Positions 1 to 8,244 of a DNA stretch of 32,209 nucleotides are shown here, one piece after another. The stretch is from NCBI RefSeq assembly GCF_019972155.1, contig NZ_BOVL01000054.1:5078-37286 (forward strand), in the 5' to 3' direction. Made by a program: the position numbers and the translations under genes. The stretch is from Bradyrhizobium sp. RD5-C2 (GTDB lineage Bacteria > Pseudomonadota > Alphaproteobacteria > Rhizobiales > Xanthobacteraceae). Under the pieces are notes generated by a model that had not been told where the DNA came from, searched no databases, and saw only the letters and a list, made by a program, of their open reading frames with translations. Position 1 is the first letter of the stretch; each line of letters begins with the position of its first letter.

Positions 1-60
1 TTCGCTTCATGCGAACCGATCCTCCCCCTCCAGGGGAGGGTGAGCTTTTGAGGGGCGCGG
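1..60. repeat. Dispersed intergenic repeat fragment at window edge
   Basis: This stretch has two small hairpins. One is TTCGC/GCGAA at 1-15, and the other is CCTCCCC/GGGGAGG at 21-39 with a 5-nt loop. Read on the minus strand it gives the peptide HPPLEGEDRFA, which I recognise as the false translation of a repeat common between genes in Bradyrhizobium and other Rhizobiales. The element probably continues beyond the left edge. Whether it also works as a transcription end for the gene to the left cannot be judged here. Confidence 0.5.
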
Positions 61-90
61 ACTGAGCTTCTCCACACACCAGCGGGGGCA

Positions 91-480
91 TTGGTGGGTA
101 ACGCGGCAAGCTATCTCATCGTCTTTTTCGGCGGCGGTCTCGGCGCAACGTTGCGGCACCTGATCAACGTCACCTGCGCGCGCTGCATCGGCACCGCGTT
201 TCCATACGGCACCTTCATCATCAACATCACGGGCTCGACCGTGATGGGCCTGATCGCCGGCTATCTCGCCTTCAAGGGCGAGGCCTCGCAGCCCTGGCGG
301 CTGTTCCTGATGACCGGCATCCTCGGCGGCTACACCACTTTCTCCGCCTTCTCGCTCGACACCGCGCTGCTCTATGAGCGCGGCGAGCTCGGCCTTGCCG
401 CGCTGTATGTCGCGGGCTCGGTGGTGCTCTCGATCGCCGGCCTGTTCGCCGGGCTTGCGATCGTCAGGCATCTGGCCTGA
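91..480 (+). CDS. crcB: Fluoride ion exporter CrcB (Fluc family)
   Basis: The 129-residue protein has the usual length of CrcB/Fluc, a small four-helix inner-membrane channel that works as an antiparallel dimer and expels fluoride. Family signatures are visible: GGGLGATLRH at about residues 14-23, PYGTFIINITGS around 44-55, and GGYTTFSAFSLD around 80-91, which carries the Phe/Thr residues of the fluoride path. Hydrophobic segments cover most of the chain. The start is taken as TTG at 91; no ATG fits upstream of the first helix, and the Shine-Dalgarno (AGCGGGGG) is only moderate. It is alone on its strand, with a repeat on each side. I found no fluoride riboswitch upstream. Confidence 0.93.
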   Translation: MVGNAASYLIVFFGGGLGATLRHLINVTCARCIGTAFPYGTFIINITGSTVMGLIAGYLAFKGEASQPWRLFLMTGILGGYTTFSAFSLDTALLYERGELGLAALYVAGSVVLSIAGLFAGLAIVRHLA

Positions 481-504
481 GCTTGAATCGCGACATATCC
501 CCGT

Positions 505-625
505 CGTCGTCCTGGCGAAAGCCAAGACCCAGTACTCCAAGTCTCAATGTTGCGCGCGGCTGGGGCGCGATTCCGTTCATCACCGAGCGTGGTGGTTAGG
601 GGTCCTGGCTTTCGCCAGGACGACG
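505..625. repeat. Palindromic intergenic repeat (121 bp)
   Basis: Terminal inverted arms of 26 bp (505-530 and 600-625) match with one mismatch (A525); the outer arm begins CGTCGTCCTGGCGAAAGCCA. The centre (531-599) is unrelated sequence. The shape resembles the miniature palindromic repeats scattered between genes in Bradyrhizobium. It carries no ORF of its own and lies between crcB and the tolQ leader. Confidence 0.8.
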
Positions 626-961
626 CAAGGAGAGGGGGCACCGCACCCCTCCATCCGGCGCAGCCAATTCATCTCCGGAACCCGCCAACCGCCTCCCGCG
701 CCGGCATTTCCCGCCTCCAAATTTCCCTTTGGTAACCTCGCCTTAACCATGATTAGCGTTTGGTTAGGGGCGGAATGAAGCGTGAAAAGCCCTCGTTTTG
801 ACATGTTGGCAGGGGAAGCAGGGCCCGGCTTTGGACGGGCCCCCCATGCGACAGATGCAAGAGGCTTTCGCGCAGTTTCGCCGCGCCTGATGCGGCCGTG
901 GAATCGGTGCCGATTGGCGGCCCGCCTGATTAAGGACACTTGCGTTGAGAGGATATTGCCG
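626..961. other. tolQ upstream region without a gene
   Basis: I see no credible coding sequence in these 336 bases. A reading frame opens at GTG 782 and runs into tolQ, but the part before 962 has no TolQ homology and no ribosome binding site. The region holds a TTAACCAT octamer at 743-750, a partial inverted copy of it (TGGTTA around 761-766), and a GC hairpin at 821-842 (GGGCCCG/CGGGCCC, 8-nt loop) without a T tract. The tol promoter presumably lies here. Confidence 0.6.
743..750 (+). promoter_or_regulatory. TTAACCAT octamer, possible CtrA-type half site
   Basis: TTAACCAT lies about 210 bp upstream of the tolQ start and just before a partial inverted copy. The same octamer occurs twice upstream of pal. 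It resembles a CtrA half site; from memory, a TTAACCAT motif has been linked to CtrA in several alphaproteobacteria. Only the sequence match is seen here. Confidence 0.3.
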
Positions 962-1675
962 ATGAACCCCGCCGACGTGGCTCAGTCCACGCTGCCACTG
1001 GCATCGAGCGATGTGTCGCTGATCGCGCTGTTTTGGCAGGCCCATTGGGTCGTCAAATGCGTGATGTTGGGACTTTTGTCCTGCTCGGTGTGGGTCTGGG
1101 CGATCGCGATCGACAAGATCCTGCTCTACGCCCGCACCAAGCGGGCGATGGACAAGTTCGAGCAGGCGTTCTGGTCCGGCCAGTCGATCGAGGAACTCTA
1201 CCGGGCGCTTTCGGCCAAGCCGACCCAGTCGATGGCGGCCTGTTTCGTGGCGGCGATGCGGGAGTGGAAGCGCTCCTTCGAGAGCCAGTCGCGGTCCTTT
1301 GCCGGCCTGCAGGCTAGAATCGAGAAGGTCATGAACGTCTCGATCGCCCGGGAGGTGGAACGGCTGGAACGGCGGCTGCTGGTGCTGGCCACCGTCGGCT
1401 CGGCCGGCCCCTTTGTCGGCCTGTTCGGCACCGTCTGGGGCATCATGTCGAGCTTCCAGTCGATCGCGGCCTCCAAAAACACCTCCCTGGCGGTGGTGGC
1501 GCCCGGTATCGCGGAAGCGCTGTTTGCCACCGCAATCGGCCTGATTGCCGCAATTCCGGCGACTATTTTCTACAATAAGTTCACCTCGGAGGTGAACCGG
1601 CAGGCCGCGCGCCTGGAGGGGTTCGCCGACGAGTTCTCCGCCATCCTGTCGCGTCAGATCGACGAGCGGGGCTGA
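962..1675 (+). CDS. tolQ: Tol-Pal system proton channel subunit TolQ
   Basis: This 237-residue protein belongs to the MotA/TolQ/ExbB family. With TolR it forms the inner-membrane motor that uses the proton gradient to energise TolA during outer-membrane constriction. Three helices are visible: about 20-50, 139-162 (containing VGSAGPFVGLFGTVWGIM, the family signature), and 176-204. The large cytoplasmic loop lies between the first two. ATG 962 was chosen over the upstream GTG 782 because GAGAGG at 947-952 is well placed and because the protein then begins as TolQ proteins do. It is followed 43 bp later by tolR. Confidence 0.96.
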   Translation: MNPADVAQSTLPLASSDVSLIALFWQAHWVVKCVMLGLLSCSVWVWAIAIDKILLYARTKRAMDKFEQAFWSGQSIEELYRALSAKPTQSMAACFVAAMREWKRSFESQSRSFAGLQARIEKVMNVSIAREVERLERRLLVLATVGSAGPFVGLFGTVWGIMSSFQSIAASKNTSLAVVAPGIAEALFATAIGLIAAIPATIFYNKFTSEVNRQAARLEGFADEFSAILSRQIDERG

Positions 1676-1718
1676 GACTTATGATGGTCACGATGGTCAC
1701 CCTTGTGAGCGCACGATC

Positions 1719-2186
1719 ATGGCGATGAGCATGGCAGGGTCCGGCGGTAGCGGCAGACGCCGCCGCGGGCGCAAGCCGGTCATGGCCGAGATCAACGTCA
1801 CGCCGATGGTCGACGTGATGCTGGTGTTGCTGATCATCTTCATGGTCGCGGCGCCGCTGATGACGTCGAACATCGACATCGACCTGCCGGTCGCGAGTGG
1901 CGGCAAGTCGATCTCGTCGAACCAGCCGCCACTGACGCTGTCGGTCAAGCGCACCGGCGGTGGCTGCAACTCGAATGTCGAGCTCTATCTCGGCGACGCG
2001 CCGATCACGGCCGCCGATTTTCCGGCCAAGATCAAGGCGATCGGGGACGCCCGGTCGGATGCCGAAAAGGTGGTCTATCTGCGTGGCGACAAGGATGTCT
2101 GTTACACGGATATGATGAAATTGCTCGGGGAGGTCCGGGCCGCGGGATTCAAGGCGAACATCGTCATCATTCCGGAAGGTGGATAG
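1719..2186 (+). CDS. tolR: Tol-Pal system protein TolR
   Basis: This ExbD/TolR family protein has 155 residues. A basic cytoplasmic tail (RRRRGRK at 13-19) leads into one transmembrane helix (about 31-50) that holds the conserved proton-relay aspartate, Asp32, in INVTPMVDVMLVLL. The periplasmic remainder is the usual dimerising domain. It works with TolQ as the stator/motor for TolA. Three in-frame ATGs lie close together (1719, 1725, 1731) and none has a strong Shine-Dalgarno, so the exact start is uncertain by a few residues. It lies between tolQ and tolA in an evident operon. Confidence 0.95.
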   Translation: MAMSMAGSGGSGRRRRGRKPVMAEINVTPMVDVMLVLLIIFMVAAPLMTSNIDIDLPVASGGKSISSNQPPLTLSVKRTGGGCNSNVELYLGDAPITAADFPAKIKAIGDARSDAEKVVYLRGDKDVCYTDMMKLLGEVRAAGFKANIVIIPEGG

Positions 2187-2219
2187 GGCCAATGTGCGGC
2201 AAGGCACGGGGAGCCTGAT

Positions 2220-3152
2220 TTGAAGGTCAAGGTCGACAAGACTCTGGCGGCGTCGATTGTCCTGCACGTCCTCGTGATCGGGTGGGGCCTCGTGTCGTTT
2301 TCGACAAGGGCCTACGTGATGCCGGAAGAAGAGTCCGTCGCGGTTGATGTGGTCTCCGCCGATCAGCTCTCCCATGTCATGACCGGCCAGAAGGACGGCA
2401 AGAAGGAAAATCCCAAGCCGCTGGTCGACAAGGTCGCCGAAGCCAAGCCGGTCGACGACATGGTCGGCAAGGTTGAGGAAAAGAAGCCGCCGGTGGTGAC
2501 CGAAACCGCGCCGGCACCGACGCCGAAGGTCGAGAAGCCGGAAGACAAGAAGCCGGATCCGCCGAAGAAGGTCGAGAACAAGCCGAAGGAAGAGCCGAAG
2601 CCGGTCGAGAAGAAGCCCGATCCGGAGAAGCCCGACCCGATCGCTGAAGCGATCAAGAAGGAAGAGAAGAAGCCGCCGCCGAAGCCGGTCCAGCAGGCTG
2701 CCAAGCCACCGCCGGAGCAGAAGCCGAAAGAGCGCACCTTCGACCAGAGCAAGATCGCAGCCCTGCTCGACAAGCGCGATCCGACGCGTGCCTCGGCGAC
2801 TGGCGATACGCTCAACGCCAATGCCTCGCTCGGCACGGCAAAGGGCAAGGCCGCCGACAACTCCGCGACCTGGGGCGCGATGTTCAAGCAGCAGGTCGAG
2901 CGCTGCTGGAAGAAGCCCTATGGCGGCATCGAGGCGCAGCAGACCGAGGCCGTTTTCGAGATCAAGCTGAACCGTGAGGGCAAGCTCGAAGCGCCGCCGG
3001 TGCCGGAAGGCACGCCGGGAACGCCCTATTTGCGCGTCTATCAGGAGAGCGCGCTGCGGGCGATCATCGAATGCCAGCCGTACAGACTGCCGGCGGCATT
3101 CTTCGAGGAATGGAAGTATTTCGCGCCGGTGTTCACAGAACGGAAGACCTGA
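2220..3152 (+). CDS. tolA: Tol-Pal system protein TolA (TonB-like energy transducer)
   Basis: The 310-residue protein has TolA architecture. A short cytoplasmic end and one transmembrane anchor (about 9-27) are followed by a long charged periplasmic stalk (about 55-185) rich in Lys, Pro and Glu, with repeated KKP/EKP units. A globular C-terminal domain (about 215-310) contains the CWKKPYGG segment and a second cysteine in ECQPYRLP. TolA spans the periplasm and transmits motor energy to Pal and TolB. The stalk is Pro/Lys-rich rather than the Ala/Lys-rich helix of E. coli TolA. The start is TTG 2220, supported by GGGGAG at 2208-2213. It sits 33 bp after tolR and 45 bp before tolB. Confidence 0.93.
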   Translation: MKVKVDKTLAASIVLHVLVIGWGLVSFSTRAYVMPEEESVAVDVVSADQLSHVMTGQKDGKKENPKPLVDKVAEAKPVDDMVGKVEEKKPPVVTETAPAPTPKVEKPEDKKPDPPKKVENKPKEEPKPVEKKPDPEKPDPIAEAIKKEEKKPPPKPVQQAAKPPPEQKPKERTFDQSKIAALLDKRDPTRASATGDTLNANASLGTAKGKAADNSATWGAMFKQQVERCWKKPYGGIEAQQTEAVFEIKLNREGKLEAPPVPEGTPGTPYLRVYQESALRAIIECQPYRLPAAFFEEWKYFAPVFTERKT

Positions 3153-3197
3153 GGACAGCCGCGTCGCCTGGCCAACGGCAAGCAAAAGTCACCGACA

Positions 3198-4559
3198 ATG
3201 ACCAACACGAATGATTTGCGGACCATGAAATTTCGCCTCGACCGTCGACAGATGATCTCCGGAATCGCCGCCCTCGGCGCCCTTGCCGGAAGCCGGAGCG
3301 CGTTCGGGCAGGCTGGCCCGAAGCGAATTCCGATTCCGGAAGGCGAGTTCGCGCCGGTGCCGATCGCGATCCCGAACTTCGCCGCCGGCACGCCCGGCGA
3401 CGCAGAGGTCGGAGTTGGCGTCACGCAGGTGATCACCAACAACCTGAAGCGCAGTGGCTTGTTCGCGCCGATCGATCAGGCCGCCTATCTCGAGAAGCAG
3501 ATCAACATCGACGCGGCGCCGAACTTCAACAATTGGAAGAGCATCAACGCGCAGGCGCTGGTGACCGGCCGCATGACGCGCCAGGGCAACGGGCGCGTGA
3601 AGGCCGAATTCCGGCTCTGGGACGTCAACACCGGCCAGCAGCTCGCGGGCCAGCAGTACGACACCTCGGCCGAATACTGGCGGCGGATCGCGCACATCAT
3701 CTCCGACCAGATCTATGAGCGCATGACCGGCGAGAAGGGCTATTTCGATACCCGCGTCGTGTTCGTCGACGAGAGCGGCGCTGCGGATCGCCGCGTCAAG
3801 CGCCTCGCGCTGATGGACCAGGATGGCGCCAATGTGCGCTACCTGACCCGCGGCTCGGATCTCGTGCTGACGCCGCGCTTCTCGCCGTCGACCCAGGAAA
3901 TCACCTACATGGAGTTCGGCCAGGGCGACCCTCGCGTCTATCTGCTCAACATCGAGACCGGCCAGCGCGAGATCGTCGGCAACTTCCCGGGCATGTCGTT
4001 CTCGCCGCGCTTCTCGCCCGACGGCCAGCGCGTCATCATGAGCCTGCAGCAGGGCGGCAACTCGAACCTGTTCGTGATGGATCTGCGCTCGAAGTCGATG
4101 ACGCGGCTGACCGACACGCCGGCGATCGACACCTCGCCGTCCTACGCGCCGGATGGCACGCGGCTCTGCTTCGAATCCGATCGCGGCGGCAAGCCGCAGA
4201 TCTATGTGATGCCGGCAACCGGCGGCGCGGCCCAGCGCATCTCGTTCGGCGACGGCACCTACTCGACACCGGTATGGTCGCCGCGCGGCGACTACATCGC
4301 CTTCACCAAGCAGGGCGGCGGGCAGTTCGCGATCGGCATCATGAAGCCGGACGGCTCCGGCGAGCGCATTCTGACCTCGGGCTTCCACAATGAAGGCCCG
4401 ACCTTTGCGCCGAACGGGCGCGTCGTGATGTTCTTCCGCGATCCCGGCGGCAACAGCGGTCCGTCGCTGTTCACCATCGACGTTTCCGGGCGCAACGAAC
4501 TGCGGGTGCCGACCCCTGGTTTTGCCTCCGACCCCGCCTGGTCCCCGCTGTTGTCGTGA
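3198..4559 (+). CDS. tolB: Tol-Pal system periplasmic beta-propeller TolB
   Basis: The 453-residue protein has an N-terminal export signal, the TolB amino-terminal domain (roughly 50-180, with AQALVTGRMTRQGNGRVKAE), then a beta-propeller of PD40-type repeats (about 200-440) such as SPRFSPDGQRVIMSL and SPSYAPDGTRLCFESDRGG. TolB binds Pal and is displaced from it by TolA. The signal has two arginines before the hydrophobic stretch (LDRRQMISGIAALGALAG), so Tat export is possible. The start may be ATG 3198 or the in-frame ATG 3225, which would give a shorter signal. The 182 bp after it hold only a short palindrome (CCAGGG-AA-CCCTGG at 4578-4591) and no clear terminator. Confidence 0.95.
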   Translation: MTNTNDLRTMKFRLDRRQMISGIAALGALAGSRSAFGQAGPKRIPIPEGEFAPVPIAIPNFAAGTPGDAEVGVGVTQVITNNLKRSGLFAPIDQAAYLEKQINIDAAPNFNNWKSINAQALVTGRMTRQGNGRVKAEFRLWDVNTGQQLAGQQYDTSAEYWRRIAHIISDQIYERMTGEKGYFDTRVVFVDESGAADRRVKRLALMDQDGANVRYLTRGSDLVLTPRFSPSTQEITYMEFGQGDPRVYLLNIETGQREIVGNFPGMSFSPRFSPDGQRVIMSLQQGGNSNLFVMDLRSKSMTRLTDTPAIDTSPSYAPDGTRLCFESDRGGKPQIYVMPATGGAAQRISFGDGTYSTPVWSPRGDYIAFTKQGGGQFAIGIMKPDGSGERILTSGFHNEGPTFAPNGRVVMFFRDPGGNSGPSLFTIDVSGRNELRVPTPGFASDPAWSPLLS

Positions 4560-4741
4560 GGCTCGCGCAGAGCTGCTCCAGGGAACCCTGGGGCGGCCGG
4601 CACTTCTTACCTAGCGCACTGAAACTTATGCCGAATTTCGGCTATCAATGGATCGCGGCAACGACTCGCTAACGATGTTCCCTCAGAAAGACTTCACCTG
4701 AGATCAGTAAGAGTGCGAGCTGAAAAGGACGCGCGCTCTCA

Positions 4742-7066
4742 ATGCAGTTTGCAAGTCAGACGGGAGAACCGGACCGGTCGATGTCGCCGACAATTTCGGC
4801 GGCGCTGGTCGATTCCCTGTTCATGAACCCCGCGCCCATGATCTTCGGCGCCTTCGGCCCCGCCATTGCGGGCGCCGTGATTGCGTTCGTCACTGGCAAT
4901 CTGCTGTCCTGGCTGTGCGTGCCGCTGTTCATCGTGGTGGGTCTGGCGCGCGCGCTGCAGATGTACCGGTATCAGCAGCGCAGTTCCGGTCTCACCGTCG
5001 AAGAGTCCGTGACGTGGGAAAAGCGCTACCGGATCGGCAGTCTCGCCTACGGCATCGCGCTCGGCCTATGGGGCGCAGCCGTGCTGCTCACGACCAGCGA
5101 TTCCGCCGCGCACATGCTTTGCGTGACCACGGTGGTCGCCTACACCTCGGCGGGGGTAGGGCGGACCTTCGGCCGGCCGCAAATCTTCCACCAGCATCTG
5201 TTGATGTCGATCGGTCCCCTGATCGCGGCGCTGATGTATGTCGGCGGTCCCTATCACATCGCCCTTGCGCTGCTCAGCCTGGTGTTCTTCAGCGCCATCC
5301 GGCACCTCACCTCCAGCCTGCAGCGCATCTACGTCAACGCCTGGATCGCCAAGGAGCGCGAGGCGGCGCTGGCAGGCCAGTTCGATACCGCTCTGAACAA
5401 CATGCCGCACGGCCTGTGCATGTTCCGCGGCGACGGACGCCTTGCGGTGATGAACCACCGCTTCATCGAGATGATGGAGCTGTCCGACGATTTCGTGCAG
5501 CGCGGCGCCAGCGCGACCGACATCTGCAATGCCTGCGTGCTGTCCGGCGCGATCTCGGCCGCGGCTGCACAACAGATTCTCTACGAGATCGAAAGCTCGC
5601 AGCGCGGCGACATCGTCACCAGCGACCCCGATCCGGCCCAGAACCGTTCGCTGGACTGGACGTTCCAGCCGATGGCAGGCGGCGGCACGGTCTTGCTGGT
5701 CGAGGACATCACCGAGCGCAAGGACGCCGAGGCCAGGATCAGCCATCTCGCGCGCTACGACGAGCTGACCGCGCTGCCCAACCGCGTCAATTTCCGCGAC
5801 GAGATCGGCCGGCTGCTCGCCATGCAGCATGGCGACCATCGCTCCGCGTTGCTGTTCGTCGACCTCGACCAGTTCAAGCAGGTCAACGATACGCTCGGCC
5901 ATCCCTGCGGAGACCAGCTGCTTTGCGCGGTCGCCGAACGGCTGCGCGAGATGCTGCGCCCGGAGGATTTCGTGGCCCGATTCGGCGGCGACGAGTTCGT
6001 TGTGTTCCAGCAGAACATCCATTCGCATGAGGACGCCGCCGCCCTGGCGCGGCGCATCGTCGACCGCCTCAGCGAGCGCTACAAGATCGACAACCATCTG
6101 GTCGAGATCGGTGCCAGCGTCGGCATCGCGATGACCGCGCCGGGGGTCGGCGCCGACACGCTGCTGAAGAACGCCGATATGGCGCTCTACCGCGCCAAGG
6201 CCGACGGCCGCGGCACCTTCTGCTTCTTCCGCGACGAGATGGCGCAGACCGTCGAGGCCCGCCGCATTCTCGAGCTCGATCTGCGCAAGGCGCTCGCCAA
6301 CGAGGAATTCGAGCTGTTCTACCAGCCGCTGATTAACCTGAAGTCCGGCAAGGTCTCGACCTGCGAGGCGCTGCTGCGCTGGAACCATCCGGCGCGCGGC
6401 ACGGTCTCACCGGTCGACATCATTCCGGTCGCCGAGGACATGGGCCTGATCGTCGATCTCGGCCGCTGGATCCTGCGCAAGGCCTGCATGGAATGCATGA
6501 AGTGGCCCGAGGCGGTCAGCGTCGCGGTCAATTTCTCGCCGCAGCAGTTCCACCAGCGCGACGTCCTGAGCGAGGTCCGCTACGCGCTCGAGGTCTCCGG
6601 TCTGCCGGCGCACCGCCTCGAGATCGAGATCACCGAATCCTCGCTGCTGCACAACACCGAACTGACCCACGACGTGCTGTCGCAGCTGCGTTCGCTCGGC
6701 GTGCGGATCTCGCTGGATGATTTCGGCACCGGCTACTCGTCGCTCAGCTATCTGCACAATTTCCCGCTGCAGAAGGTCAAGATCGACCGCTCCTTCCTCG
6801 AAGGCATCGACAGCGATCGTCCGCTGACCTTGCTGCGCGGCGTGGCGCGGCTGTCCGCGGATCTCGGCATGTCGGTCGTGGTCGAGGGGATCGAGACCAA
6901 CGAGCAGCTCGAACTGATCAGCGCCGACGGCGCTGTCACCGAAGCCCAGGGATACCTGTTCAGCCGGCCGGTTCCCTCCGTCCGCATCCGCCAATTGCTC
7001 AATGCCTCGCACGGCCGTCGGGCCGACGAGCAATTGCACGTGGTTCCCTCGCGCTCGATCGCTTGA
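4742..7066 (+). CDS. Membrane-bound GGDEF-EAL protein (c-di-GMP turnover)
   Basis: This 774-residue protein has several N-terminal transmembrane helices within about the first 205 residues, then a PAS-like segment (about 210-335), a GGDEF domain and an EAL domain. The cyclase motif GGDEF is intact at 415-419 and is preceded by a complete inhibitory I-site, RPED, at 406-409. The EAL domain begins at 542 and keeps the expected metal and catalytic signatures: NFSPQQF, EITESS, DDFGTGYSS, KIDRSF, EGIET and QGYLFSRP. Both c-di-GMP synthesis and hydrolysis are therefore possible; which dominates cannot be told. It is inserted between tolB and pal on the same strand, an unusual place for such a gene. 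A weak AAAAGGA lies 13 bases before the ATG. Confidence 0.93.
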   Translation: MQFASQTGEPDRSMSPTISAALVDSLFMNPAPMIFGAFGPAIAGAVIAFVTGNLLSWLCVPLFIVVGLARALQMYRYQQRSSGLTVEESVTWEKRYRIGSLAYGIALGLWGAAVLLTTSDSAAHMLCVTTVVAYTSAGVGRTFGRPQIFHQHLLMSIGPLIAALMYVGGPYHIALALLSLVFFSAIRHLTSSLQRIYVNAWIAKEREAALAGQFDTALNNMPHGLCMFRGDGRLAVMNHRFIEMMELSDDFVQRGASATDICNACVLSGAISAAAAQQILYEIESSQRGDIVTSDPDPAQNRSLDWTFQPMAGGGTVLLVEDITERKDAEARISHLARYDELTALPNRVNFRDEIGRLLAMQHGDHRSALLFVDLDQFKQVNDTLGHPCGDQLLCAVAERLREMLRPEDFVARFGGDEFVVFQQNIHSHEDAAALARRIVDRLSERYKIDNHLVEIGASVGIAMTAPGVGADTLLKNADMALYRAKADGRGTFCFFRDEMAQTVEARRILELDLRKALANEEFELFYQPLINLKSGKVSTCEALLRWNHPARGTVSPVDIIPVAEDMGLIVDLGRWILRKACMECMKWPEAVSVAVNFSPQQFHQRDVLSEVRYALEVSGLPAHRLEIEITESSLLHNTELTHDVLSQLRSLGVRISLDDFGTGYSSLSYLHNFPLQKVKIDRSFLEGIDSDRPLTLLRGVARLSADLGMSVVVEGIETNEQLELISADGAVTEAQGYLFSRPVPSVRIRQLLNASHGRRADEQLHVVPSRSIA

Positions 7067-7176
7067 TCCAGCGCAATATCCTCAACCGATAGTTGTGGAA
7101 CCTTTCAACTGCGCGATTCGAATTGCACCCTTGCGGTCGGAGGTTAACCGTATTGCCTCGATTGCTTTGACGAAAA

Positions 7177-7191
7177 TTAAGAAGCTGTTAA
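7177..7191. promoter_or_regulatory. Perfect TTAA-N7-TTAA box (CtrA-type)
   Basis: TTAA at 7177-7180 and TTAA at 7188-7191 are separated by exactly seven bases (GAAGCTG). This matches the full CtrA binding consensus of alphaproteobacteria. It lies 50 bp before the FeeM-like start, in the right range for a promoter site. The local sequence is AT-rich compared with its surroundings. Binding is inferred, not shown. Confidence 0.55.
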
Positions 7192-7240
7192 TCTTTTGGC
7201 TCGCGCGTTGAAGTTGTTGGGTTGTTGAGGGGATTACCAC

Positions 7241-7975
7241 ATGAGGTCCGCGGCCGAAGCCATCAAGCCCGCGACAGGAAGGCTTGCGGACCCTCTCGAT
7301 CAAGTCGACTACCGTCTCGCTCAGACCCCCGAACAGAAAGACGAAATCTACCGGTTGCGTTACCGTGCCTATCTGCGCGAAGGCGCGATCCGGCCCTCGG
7401 CGGACGAGCGCGTCGTCGATCAGTTCGACGATGCGCCGAACGCCTGGGTGTTCGGCGTCTATCTGCAAGGCGAGCTCTGCAGCTCGATCCGCATCACCGT
7501 GGCGACACCGGAGTGGCGCTCCTCGCCGACACTCGACGTATTCGGCGATGTGCTGCTGCCGAAACTCGATCAGGGTTTGGTCTTCATCGATTCGACACGC
7601 TTCGTTGCGGACCCCGACAAGGCGCGGAACAATCCGGAACTGCCCTATGTCACGGTGCGCCTCGGCTCGACCGCGGGCGTGCATTTCAACGCCGATTACG
7701 GCCTGGCGCCGGTCCGGCCCGAGCACATGGCGTTCTACCGGCGTGTGTTCCTGCATGAGACCTGGTCGGAGCCGCGGCTCTACCCGGGGCTAGTGAAGCC
7801 GGTCGGGTTAATGGCGTCGCATCTGCCGACCGTGCGGGAACGCGTGCTCGCCCGCTATCCGTTCCTGCGCTCGAGCGCCTTCGAACGGCGGATGCTGTTT
7901 GAGCGGGAAGGCCTGTTGCAGCCCGACGGTATCGTCCGGCCGTTCGAGCGCGCCTCGATCGTGCCGAATCCCTGA
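7241..7975 (+). CDS. LuxI/FeeM-like N-acyl amino acid synthase (GNAT fold)
   Basis: The 244-residue protein resembles the FeeM-type N-acyl amino acid synthases, relatives of LuxI autoinducer synthases within the GNAT fold that join an acyl chain to an amino acid. Support comes from the early block IYRLRYRAYLREGAI (about 37-51), the acidic DQFDD segment, then WVFGVYLQGELCSSIRITV, a Phe/Ile-Asp-Ser-Thr-Arg-Phe strand (FIDSTRF), and a late FYRRVF helix. The product is unknown. No acyl carrier protein or LuxR receptor gene lies nearby. GAGGGG stands about 10 bases before ATG 7241. It follows the GGDEF-EAL gene by 174 bp and precedes pal by 269 bp, so it is embedded in the tol-pal cluster under its own CtrA-like box. 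Confidence 0.65.
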   Translation: MRSAAEAIKPATGRLADPLDQVDYRLAQTPEQKDEIYRLRYRAYLREGAIRPSADERVVDQFDDAPNAWVFGVYLQGELCSSIRITVATPEWRSSPTLDVFGDVLLPKLDQGLVFIDSTRFVADPDKARNNPELPYVTVRLGSTAGVHFNADYGLAPVRPEHMAFYRRVFLHETWSEPRLYPGLVKPVGLMASHLPTVRERVLARYPFLRSSAFERRMLFEREGLLQPDGIVRPFERASIVPNP

Positions 7976-8100
7976 GCGACCGGCGTTCTGATCAATCCGA
8001 CATCGATCGACTGTTGCGTGCGAGCCAAATTGTCCTGCAAAGGCGGCCGGTTCCCGCGAACCTTGCCTTCCCTTCACCATCGCGCCACATTTGCCACCCA

Positions 8101-8108
8101 TTAACCAT
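8101..8108 (+). promoter_or_regulatory. TTAACCAT octamer upstream of pal (first copy)
   Basis: This octamer is the first of two in the 269 bp between the FeeM-like gene and pal, 137 bp before the pal start. It is identical to the octamer upstream of tolQ. Its role as a CtrA-type half site is a guess from the motif alone. Confidence 0.3.
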
Positions 8109-8183
8109 CGGGGGCGCTTTTCGCCATTGCCTGGCATTTGATCGGGTCGAGCAAGGTCTCGTCAAGGTTGACGGAACGTTCGC

Positions 8184-8191
8184 TTAACCAT
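8184..8191 (+). promoter_or_regulatory. TTAACCAT octamer upstream of pal (second copy)
   Basis: The second copy lies 54 bp before the pal start, at promoter distance, and 83 bp from the first. Two copies before pal and one before tolQ suggest a shared regulator of the two halves of the cluster, but this is inference. Confidence 0.35.
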
Positions 8192-8244
8192 CGCCCTGTA
8201 GACCCAATGGACAGTACGAAGAGCGTGAGCGTGGAGGCTCCGGA

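Noticed and set aside
1..90. Fluoride riboswitch upstream of crcB
   Set aside because: The hairpins present do not show the conserved crcB-motif RNA core; the sequence matches a dispersed repeat instead.
782..961. N-terminal extension of TolQ from GTG 782
   Set aside because: The added 60 residues lack TolQ similarity, and ATG 962 has a well-placed GAGAGG.
1581..3185. Long minus-strand open frame of 534 codons opposite tolR/tolA
   Set aside because: It is an Arg/Leu-rich, low-complexity translation in GC-rich DNA, opposite two clearly recognised Tol genes; no family features.
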